Origin: Acidobacteriota bacterium
Lineage (GTDB): Bacteria; Acidobacteriota; Terriglobia; Terriglobales; Acidobacteriaceae
Direction: 5' to 3'
Assembly: GCA_021781255.1 (NCBI GenBank)
Contig: JAJXXG010000175.1
Span: 1-6,405 of the forward strand
DNA: 6,405 nt
Shown here: piece by piece, positions 1-5,521 of the stretch
Numbering within the stretch: the first letter of the stretch is position 1
Layout of the letters: each line of letters starts with the position of its first letter
The notes under the pieces: generated by a model
What the model saw: the letters and a program-made list of their open reading frames with translations, nothing else
Told to the model about the DNA's origin: nothing
The model's database searches: none
Position numbers and translations under genes: made by a program

Positions 1-251
1 CGGTCGTGGTTGCGGTGACCCGCGACGGAGCGATCTACCTCGGCCAGAACCGGATCGACTCCTCCCAGCTTGGCAGCGCAGTGCGCGACAAGCTGGCCGA
101 TAAGACCGACAAAACCATCTTCGTTCGCGCCGACCGCCGCGCCCAGTTCAAGGCCGTAGAAGACGCCATCGACGATGTGCGCACGGCGGGCGTGGACACG
201 GTTAATTTGTTGACACAAAAGCGCGACAGCAATCAGCCCGCGGGGGAATAA
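1..251 (+). CDS. ExbD/TolR-family biopolymer transport protein, C-terminal part (5' end outside window)
   Basis: Partial gene: the frame is open from the left edge (first full codon at position 3) to a TAA at 249-251, giving 82 visible residues. The visible part is the periplasmic domain of an ExbD/TolR protein. It has the strand motif VAVTRDGAIYL, then a helix, the VRAD strand-turn (FVRADRRAQFKAVEDAIDDV) and the closing AGVDTVNLLTQ strand. The N-terminal membrane helix with the essential aspartate would lie upstream. In the family, ExbD works with ExbB/TolQ as a proton-driven inner-membrane motor that energises TonB- or Tol-type transport. A second exbD-like gene starts 57 bases downstream on the same strand, so the two are probably cotranscribed. 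The GTG at 6 is only an internal codon and not a real start. Family assignment is firm; the substrate system cannot be told from here. Confidence 0.88.
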   Translation, partial: VVVAVTRDGAIYLGQNRIDSSQLGSAVRDKLADKTDKTIFVRADRRAQFKAVEDAIDDVRTAGVDTVNLLTQKRDSNQPAGE

Positions 252-308
252 GTCCGCGCGGATCTTGCACGCTGAACGATTTCGAGAAAACGACGAGGAG
301 TAAAAGCC

Positions 309-752
309 ATGGCAATGTCTATGGGTGGTGGCGGCAGCAACATGTCGGAGATCAATGTAACTCCGATGATCGACATTTTGCTGGTGCTGTTGATCATCTT
401 CATGGTGATTGTTCCGGTGACCCCGAAGGGACTTGAGGCGCTGGTGCCTCAGCCACCGAAGAACCCGCAGAAGCAGAGCGAGCCGAACGCCCGCACCATT
501 GTTGTGCAAGTGCTGTGCCCGAATACCGCCTGCACGACGCCCGAGTACAAGATCAACGACACGGACGTGAACCGTTCCGATCTGCTTCCCAAGCTTTCGG
601 ATATTTACGCCAACCGCGCCGAGCGTGTGATGTTCATCAAGGGCGACGACAACGTGGACTTTTCCTATGTCGCAGATGTCATCGATATTGGCAAGGCTGC
701 CAATGTGGACCACATCGGACTGATGACCCCCAAGATTCAGGCTGGCCAATAG
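309..752 (+). CDS. ExbD/TolR-family biopolymer transport protein (second copy)
   Basis: Complete 147-residue protein of normal length for ExbD/TolR. The ATG at 309 has a GAGGAG ribosome binding site at 295-300 with an 8-base spacer. A short glycine-rich cytoplasmic tail (residues 1-18) carries the family motif INVTPMIDILLVLLIIFMV. The single membrane helix spans about residues 19-37, and Asp22 sits where the proton-relay aspartate of ExbD/TolR is found. Then comes a proline-rich linker (residues 46-60) and a periplasmic domain (about 62-143) ending in DHIGLMTPK. By family knowledge it would form the stator with an ExbB/TolQ partner, which is not in this window. It differs from the preceding copy in the periplasmic domain: where that copy has RDGAIY, this one has a segment with Cys70 and Cys75 (CPNTAC), a possible disulfide. 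The paired ExbD genes may form a mixed assembly; that is inference. Confidence 0.93.
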   Translation: MAMSMGGGGSNMSEINVTPMIDILLVLLIIFMVIVPVTPKGLEALVPQPPKNPQKQSEPNARTIVVQVLCPNTACTTPEYKINDTDVNRSDLLPKLSDIYANRAERVMFIKGDDNVDFSYVADVIDIGKAANVDHIGLMTPKIQAGQ

Positions 753-896
753 GCCAGTCTCCTTCGCTCGGCTCTTGATAGAAGCGCGAGTGAAGCATCG
801 TTTCAAGGCTGGCGCGGGATGCCCCGCCTGAGGCAGGCTGCTTGAGATTCCAGGTCGGACCCCGACGGCCCGAGCCTGCAGGAGAAGGATAAAAAC
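741..896 (+). other. Hairpin-rich gap between exbD2 and the TPR lipoprotein gene
   Basis: The gap is 144 bases and no gene is visible in it. Several inverted repeats lie in series. CTGGCC/GGCCAG (742-747 with 752-757) has a 4-base loop and overlaps the exbD2 stop codon. CTTCGCTCG/CGAGTGAAG (762-770 with 787-795) is 9 pairs including one G-U. GCGGG/CCCGC (814-818 with 823-827) has a 4-base loop. GCAGGCT/AGCCTGC (833-839 with 873-879) encloses GTCGG/CCGAC (854-858 with 862-866). None is followed by a proper T-run, so they are not convincing terminators. They could stabilise or process the mRNA or tune translation of the next gene, since the last stem ends directly before its AGGAG. The structure is read by eye and its function is unknown. 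Confidence 0.45.
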
Positions 897-1733
897 ATGA
901 ATCGACCCGGACGTTTTTGGGTGCTCGCGGTGATGTTCGGCGGTATGGCGCTTGCCATGAGCGGGTGCAAACAACTGGAAGCACGAGACCAGTTGAACAA
1001 GGGCGTGGACGCCTACAAGAGCGGCCACTACGACGAGGCTATCGAGCACTTTCAGCAAGCTACAGCGCTCGATCCCTCCTTGCCGATGGCCAAGACGTAT
1101 CTGGCTACGGCGCTGGCACAAAATGTGGTGCCGGGCATGAGTACGCCCGAGAATCTCAAGACCGCCAATCAGGCGATGGACATTTTCAAGCAGGTGCTGG
1201 CGCAAAATCCAAACGATGTGAACAGTATCAAGCAGATTGCGGGAATCTATTTCAGTATCAACGAAATGGATAATGCCGAAATCTGGCAGAAAAAGGTGCT
1301 GGCGATCGACCCCAAGGATCCCGAAGCGGCCTATACAGTAGGCGTGATCGACTGGAAGAAGGCGCACCAGAACAAGCTGGACGCGCTGCAGGCTGCCGGG
1401 CTGAACGACGACGGCAAGGGTAACGTGAAGGCGCCCAAGAAGGTGATGGAGCCGCTTGCCAAGGAGAATGCTCCCCTTGTCGATGAGGGCCTGAAGTACC
1501 TGACGATGGCAGTGGACAACCGGCCGAACTACGACGACGCGATGCAGTATCTGAATCTGATCTACCGCAACAAGGCGGATGTGGATTACGGCAATGCAGC
1601 TGCGGTGGCACAGGATCTGGCGATGGCTGAAGACTGGACCCACAAGGCCATGGATATGCGCAAGCAAAACGAAGCGAAGAAGAATCAGGGCCCGGGTGGC
1701 ATTACGATGGACCAGAACGGCCAGATGCACTAA
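897..1733 (+). CDS. TPR-repeat lipoprotein linked to the exbD pair
   Basis: A 278-residue protein. The ATG at 897 is preceded by AGGAGAAGGA (880-889), with the AAGGA part 7 bases from the start. Residues 1-23 are a lipoprotein signal peptide (basic start with R3 and R6, hydrophobic stretch 8-20) and the lipobox MSGC places the lipidated cysteine at residue 24. The mature protein carries tetratricopeptide repeats at about 31-64 (GVDAYKSGHYDEAIEHF), 65-105 (with an extra loop at 76-88) and 107-140, and a degenerate one at about 187-220. A lysine-rich insert lies near 150-180 and the C-terminal tail is hydrophilic. TPRs are protein-binding scaffolds. It has no catalytic motif, so a role as an envelope adaptor for the neighbouring ExbD motor, or in assembling a complex, is inferred from gene order only. 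It is probably the last gene of the operon, since a strong terminator lies 27 bases after its stop. Confidence 0.9.
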   Translation: MNRPGRFWVLAVMFGGMALAMSGCKQLEARDQLNKGVDAYKSGHYDEAIEHFQQATALDPSLPMAKTYLATALAQNVVPGMSTPENLKTANQAMDIFKQVLAQNPNDVNSIKQIAGIYFSINEMDNAEIWQKKVLAIDPKDPEAAYTVGVIDWKKAHQNKLDALQAAGLNDDGKGNVKAPKKVMEPLAKENAPLVDEGLKYLTMAVDNRPNYDDAMQYLNLIYRNKADVDYGNAAAVAQDLAMAEDWTHKAMDMRKQNEAKKNQGPGGITMDQNGQMH

Positions 1734-1760
1734 GCGCACGATGCGCGATGCGAATTACCC

Positions 1761-1791
1761 AACGGCCTCCGCAGATGCGGGGGCCGTTTTT
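1761..1791 (+). terminator. Rho-independent terminator after the TPR lipoprotein gene
   Basis: A 12-pair stem: the left arm 1761-1772 (AACGGCCTCCGC) pairs with the right arm 1777-1788 (GCGGGGGCCGTT), with one G-U pair and the 4-base loop AGAT. The run TTTTT at 1787-1791 follows. A small extra hairpin, GCGCA/TGCGC at 1734-1746, lies directly after the stop codon. This is a textbook intrinsic terminator that closes the exbD-TPR operon. It also overlaps the region where the upstream ATG candidates of the next gene would lie, which argues against those starts. Confidence 0.93.
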
Positions 1792-1812
1792 CATGAGCCT
1801 GCCGGCTCTTGC

Positions 1813-1825
1813 GAGGTGGACCTTG
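1813..1825 (+). promoter_or_regulatory. Ribosome binding site and TTG start favoured for the GH31 gene
   Basis: GAGGTG at 1813-1818 matches the core of the Shine-Dalgarno consensus (GGAGGTGA), with 6 bases between GAGG and the TTG at 1823-1825. The in-frame ATG at 1748 lies upstream of the terminator hairpin, and the ATG at 1793 lies directly behind its T-run; neither has a usable ribosome binding site. Starting at 1823 also gives a compact, typical signal peptide. Confidence 0.55.
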
Positions 1826-4174
1826 TATCCAGCCAGATTTGTCGGCCTGAAAACCGCACTTTTTACCATCACGGCGATTTGGGTGTTGCCGATCGCCGCT
1901 CAGATTCATGGTGGATCGTTGCCGCACCCTTCAGTCATGGAAGCTGCCCAATCGCCGGCAGGCCTCATGGCGCACAACGACCGTGAGACCCTCGCCATTG
2001 AGGTCTGCGGAGATTCGGTGATTCACGTGACAGCGCGACCCGCAGGCGTGCCGGCTGCGGCAGAGCAACAGCCGTGGATGCTAGACAGACGCGAGGCCTG
2101 TCCCGGGAGCCGCTTCGAGTTCAGCCAGGCGGACAATGCGGCTACGCTGTCCACCGCACGTCTTGCCGTCACGCTGCATGTAGAAAGTGGGAACCTGACG
2201 GTGAAGACCGCCGCAGGTGCGACGCTGGTGCAGGAGAGGGCCGACCTTCCGCGCACCTACCTGCCCTCGACGGCGCACGGGCTCTACCACATCGAAGACC
2301 GTTTCGGTCCGGATGCCACCGAGGCCCTGTATGGGCTGGGGCAGCACCAGAGTGGCCTGTTCAACTACCGCGGCAGCACCGTCGAGCTTGGGCAGAACAA
2401 CACAGATATCGCCATACCGCTGCTGGTATCGAGCAAGGGCTACGCGATCCTCTGGAATACGGCTTCGTTCAGTTATGTGGACAACCGGTTCCCGCTGGAG
2501 CTGAATCTGGAGTCGATGGCGGCGCCGCAGATTGATTATTACGTGATCTATGGACCGCAGCCGGACGCTATCATTCGCCTGTACCGGTCGATGACAGGGC
2601 ATGTGCCGCTGTTTCCGGAGTGGGCCTATGGATTCTTCCAGTCCAAGGACCGTTACAAGACGCAGGCGGAGGTTCTCGCGATCGCGGCCGCCTACCGGGC
2701 GCGGCATATTCCCATAGATGCGATCGTGCAGGATTGGTTCTGGTGGAAGCCCGACGGCAAGGGGGATCCGGTCTTCAATGCGGGCTACACAGATGTGCCC
2801 GGCGAGTTGAAGACGCTGCACGAGGAGCACGTGCATGCAATGATCTCAGCGTGGGCGATGATGGACGCCGGCGCGGAGAACTGGAAGGAGATCGTGCGGA
2901 AAGGTTTCGACGTGCCGGGCGCGCAGGTTTACGATCCTTCAAACTCCGCAGCCGTGGACTTTTTCTGGAATCGGTTCGTAGGCAAACTATTTGCGCAGGG
3001 GTGGGACGCATTCTGGTTGGACAGTTCAGAGCCGGAGGAGGCTTGGCCGCATGTGGGAGACGCGATTCTGCGCGACAAGCAGCTTGCTATCGGGCCGGGG
3101 CTGGAATACACGAATATCTTTCCTCTGTTACATACGGGCGGCGTGCAGGAGCGCTGGAGGCAGGTAAATCCCGACAAGCGGGTGTTTCTGCTGACTCGCT
3201 CGGCGTTCATGCGCCAACAGCGCAATGGCGCGACGGTCTGGTCCGGCGATGTGTACTCGAGCTGGTGGGCGCTGCGCCGCCAGGTTCCTGCAGGGCTGAA
3301 CTTCGCGCTATCAGGCTATCCGTACTGGACCACGGACATTGGCGGCTACCATCCCCTGTTTGCGGGCCAATCCGGCCAGCCGGCCTACCAGGAGCTGTAT
3401 GCGCGCTGGTTTGAGTATGGGGCGTTCTGTCCCATTTTCCGCACGCACGGCCATCGCGATGCGAACGAACTGTGGACGTACGACAAGGTGTCTCCGACGC
3501 TTGTAGCAGTTGACCGGCTGCGTTACCGGCTACTGCCCTATATATATTCGCTGGCCTGGCGGGTGACGAATGAGGATTACACCATTCAACGGCCGCTGGT
3601 GATGGATTTCGGCGACGATCCGGCTACGTGGGAGATTGGCGATCAGTTCATGTTCGGGCCCGCGATTCTAGTGAGCCCGGTTTTGACCGAGCACGCGCGA
3701 TCGCGCCCGGTCTACCTGCCGGCTGCGAGTAGATGGTACGACTTCTGGACGGGGGAGCGGATGCAGGGCGGTGAGACGGTGACAGCGCCGGCGCAGCTCG
3801 ACCGCATTCCGCTTGCCGTGCGCGCGGGATCGATCGTACCCCTGGGCCCGACGATTGAATATGCGGGCGAGGCGAGCGATCCGATCGAATTGCGCATCTA
3901 TCCCGGCGCGGACGGGGATTTTACGCTCTACGAGGATCAGGGCGACAGTTACGCGTATGAACGCGGAGCGCGGACGACGATTGCGATGCACTGGAATGAC
4001 GCGGCGCGAACGCTGAGGATCGGGGCGCGCCAGGGAAGCTATCCTGGCATGCCTACGGGACACAGGTTCAATGTTGTGATTGTGTCACCTGGCCACGGGG
4101 TTGGCGGGGAGGCGACGGCTTCCGCCGACCGGACCATACCATACACGGGCGCTGCCGTGGAGGCGCGGTTCTGA
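1823..4174 (+). CDS. Secreted glycoside hydrolase family 31, alpha-xylosidase-like
   Basis: A retaining exo-alpha-glycosidase of GH31, probably periplasmic or exported. From the TTG at 1823 it has 783 residues (798 from ATG 1793, 808 from ATG 1748). Residues 1-26 look like a signal peptide: R5 and K10, then TALFTITAIWVL, with likely cleavage after IAA. Next come an N-terminal beta-sandwich (about 30-240, with GLGQHQSGLFNYRG), a TIM barrel (about 245-590), a C-terminal beta-sandwich and a DUF5110-like end (about 686-765, PGADGDFTLYEDQGDSY). In the barrel, Asp304 lies in VQDWFWW, the presumed nucleophile Asp400 in FWLDSSEPEE, the presumed acid/base Asp476 in WSGDVYSSWW, Asp505 in WTTDIGGY, and Arg540-His542 in FRTHGH. 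The WLDxxEPE form and the VQDW segment resemble alpha-xylosidases acting on xyloglucan-type oligosaccharides more than the WxDMNE of alpha-glucosidases. Substrate is thus a tentative inference. No carbohydrate gene neighbours it, and no promoter is obvious. The family is certain and the start is not. Confidence 0.93.
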   Translation: MYPARFVGLKTALFTITAIWVLPIAAQIHGGSLPHPSVMEAAQSPAGLMAHNDRETLAIEVCGDSVIHVTARPAGVPAAAEQQPWMLDRREACPGSRFEFSQADNAATLSTARLAVTLHVESGNLTVKTAAGATLVQERADLPRTYLPSTAHGLYHIEDRFGPDATEALYGLGQHQSGLFNYRGSTVELGQNNTDIAIPLLVSSKGYAILWNTASFSYVDNRFPLELNLESMAAPQIDYYVIYGPQPDAIIRLYRSMTGHVPLFPEWAYGFFQSKDRYKTQAEVLAIAAAYRARHIPIDAIVQDWFWWKPDGKGDPVFNAGYTDVPGELKTLHEEHVHAMISAWAMMDAGAENWKEIVRKGFDVPGAQVYDPSNSAAVDFFWNRFVGKLFAQGWDAFWLDSSEPEEAWPHVGDAILRDKQLAIGPGLEYTNIFPLLHTGGVQERWRQVNPDKRVFLLTRSAFMRQQRNGATVWSGDVYSSWWALRRQVPAGLNFALSGYPYWTTDIGGYHPLFAGQSGQPAYQELYARWFEYGAFCPIFRTHGHRDANELWTYDKVSPTLVAVDRLRYRLLPYIYSLAWRVTNEDYTIQRPLVMDFGDDPATWEIGDQFMFGPAILVSPVLTEHARSRPVYLPAASRWYDFWTGERMQGGETVTAPAQLDRIPLAVRAGSIVPLGPTIEYAGEASDPIELRIYPGADGDFTLYEDQGDSYAYERGARTTIAMHWNDAARTLRIGARQGSYPGMPTGHRFNVVIVSPGHGVGGEATASADRTIPYTGAAVEARF

Positions 4175-4210
4175 AGCATCTCTTCTGCAAATATTTTGCG
4201 GAGCTCAGGG

Positions 4211-4249
4211 AAAAATAAACGGCAATGGCAGAGATGCCACACCCGCCGT
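4211..4249 (-). terminator. Rho-independent terminator of the minus-strand folding-factor unit
   Basis: Read on the minus strand, ACGGC (4249-4245) pairs with GCCGT (4223-4219). Inside this is a second stem, TGGCA (4239-4235) with TGCCA (4230-4226) around the loop TCTC; the two stems are separated by an asymmetric internal loop. The T-rich run TTTATTTTT follows at 4219-4211. It lies about 105 bases past the stop of the isomerase gene. In the plus direction the same hairpin has no T-run, so it would not serve well for the GH31 gene. Confidence 0.6.
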
Positions 4250-4353
4250 GCTTCCGCCTCAGGTTCTGATGTGATCTGTCTGGTGTAGCAGCCAGGACGA
4301 AGGCGCGAGGTGCGGGCGCTGAGGTCCGCACGGCAGACGGGCCTGGAACGGCT

Positions 4354-5418
4354 CTACTGTGCGCCGCGCTTCAGGATCTCTTCAGCAAAGTAGTTGTGCA
4401 CTCTAGCCTCGTCCTGCAGGGTCTCGAGATACGCGGTCTGGAGCAACTGCTTCTGGCTGTCGTGCAGGGACTGATGGATTGCCTGCTGGACGCGTGGGTC
4501 GTTGAGTTCGCGCTGTCCGGCAGGCTCGCGTGAGAGCAGGCGGTAGATGGCGAAATAGGAGATCTTGTGGGAAGGGTCGTAGACCGGGATCACGTCAGTA
4601 AACTGCCCCGGCTTGAGCTTGCCAATGGCGTCGTAGGTGGCGGGATGAGATTTGAGCTGCGATTCAGGGACAAAGCCCATGTCGCCACCGTTGGGCGCGG
4701 TGTTGGGGTCTTCTGAAACGCTAGCGGCTACCGCCGAGAAATCCACGCCGCTTACCAGTTGCGAGTGTGCCGCCTCGATGCGCCGGCGGGCTTCCGCCTC
4801 GCCGCCCGGCTTACCGGGCATGTTGCCGCTGGGTTGCGTGGGCATGGTGGTTACGACGATCTGGGCAAGATGATATGTCGGCTCAATCAGGTTAAAGTCG
4901 GCCTTGTGCGCAGCGTAGAAGGCGGAGATCTGTGAGTCTGTGATATTGATCTTCGACTCGATCTCCTTGTTAAAGAGTTTGGTCTCGGTGAGGGTCCGCC
5001 GGATGTCGCGCTTGAGATCGTCGAGCGACATGTTGCGCTGCTTGAGCAGGTTGCTGAACTGCTCTTCGGTGTAGTTGGCCTTGATCTCAGTCAGTTTTGC
5101 GTTGACGTCCTCGTCGCTTGCGATCAGGTTGAGCTTGGCGGCGCGCTGCTGGAGGATCTCGGATTGAATCATCTTCTGCAGCACGTTGAGGCGCAGGATG
5201 TCGGATTCCTCGACCGAGGGCTTCTGGGGATTGTCGCCGAGCTGGATCTGGTAGTTGCGTTCCAGTTCAGCCCGTTGAATCTCCTTGCCGTTCACGGTGG
5301 CGACAACGTCGGCTGATGGCGAGCGGTGACATCCGGCAGCGCCGGAAAACAGAATGCAGCCGAACGCGATAGCTGCGGCAACATGAGAACGCACAGGAAA
5401 AGCAAATGAGACTGGCAA
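4354..5418 (-). CDS. Parvulin-type peptidyl-prolyl cis-trans isomerase lipoprotein (SurA/PrsA-like)
   Basis: Starting at the TTG at 5418 (AGGAG at 5431-5427, 8-base spacer) it has 354 residues. The first 29 form a lipoprotein signal peptide (R10, hydrophobic 13-24) ending in the lipobox AAGC, with Cys30 as the likely lipidated residue. Residues 37-175 resemble the SurA-type N-terminal helical region: VVATVNGKEIQRAELERNYQ, then KMIQSEILQQRA and long charged helices. Residues about 180-297 are a parvulin (rotamase) domain, with HLAQIVV as first strand, DFSAVAASVSEDP, the hallmark GGDMGFVP (244-251) and LKPGQFTDVI. A helical tail follows. The family isomerises peptidyl-proline bonds and chaperones outer-membrane or secreted proteins. 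A Met/Pro/Gly-rich insert (about 192-206) lies after the first strand. The gene lies 103 bases downstream of the DsbA-like gene on the same strand, suggesting shared work in envelope protein folding. The frame stays open upstream to a TTG at 5589, but that start would overlap the neighbour and bury the signal peptide. Confidence 0.9.
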   Translation of the reverse strand: MPVSFAFPVRSHVAAAIAFGCILFSGAAGCHRSPSADVVATVNGKEIQRAELERNYQIQLGDNPQKPSVEESDILRLNVLQKMIQSEILQQRAAKLNLIASDEDVNAKLTEIKANYTEEQFSNLLKQRNMSLDDLKRDIRRTLTETKLFNKEIESKINITDSQISAFYAAHKADFNLIEPTYHLAQIVVTTMPTQPSGNMPGKPGGEAEARRRIEAAHSQLVSGVDFSAVAASVSEDPNTAPNGGDMGFVPESQLKSHPATYDAIGKLKPGQFTDVIPVYDPSHKISYFAIYRLLSREPAGQRELNDPRVQQAIHQSLHDSQKQLLQTAYLETLQDEARVHNYFAEEILKRGAQ

Positions 5419-5431
5419 ACCTAACTCTCCT
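5416..5431 (-). promoter_or_regulatory. Ribosome binding site and TTG start of the isomerase gene
   Basis: On the minus strand AGGAG (5431-5427) is followed by 8 bases and then TTG (5418-5416). This start puts the lipoprotein signal peptide exactly at the N-terminus. An in-frame GTG at 5394-5392 would also leave a short signal peptide but has no ribosome binding site. Confidence 0.65.
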
Positions 5432-5521
5432 ATGGGGCTGACCGCAAGCTTTGGCAGGGGCCCCAGACCCCAGCATTTAAGAATAAATCCCACGACCTGC
5501 CCGCAGCCAGTCCGATAGCGA

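Noticed and set aside
1258..1611. Minus-strand frame opposite the TPR gene
   Set aside because: Ser/Pro/Arg-rich shadow without a domain; the plus strand encodes clear TPRs.
2081..2836. Long open frame (251 codons) on the minus strand inside the GH31 gene
   Set aside because: It lies wholly antisense to a protein with clear GH31 motifs, has Arg/Gly-rich low-quality composition and no recognisable domain. It is a typical shadow frame in GC-rich DNA.
2620..3414. 264-codon plus-strand frame overlapping the GH31 barrel in another frame
   Set aside because: Composition is Arg/Gly/Ala-rich, no domain is visible, and the overlapping frame has the conserved catalytic motifs.
4182..4203. Hairpin around GCAAA/TTTGC as terminator of the GH31 gene
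   Set aside because: The stem is A/T-rich and weak with wobble pairs, and no T-run follows in the plus direction.
5457..5471. GGGG/CCCC inverted repeat in the gap between the DsbA-like and isomerase genes
   Set aside because: Short G/C runs in a GC-rich gap with no T-run; neither a terminator nor an operator can be supported.
5470..5521. Possible promoter (TTAAAT on the minus strand) ahead of the isomerase gene
   Set aside because: No matching -35 hexamer at proper spacing could be found.
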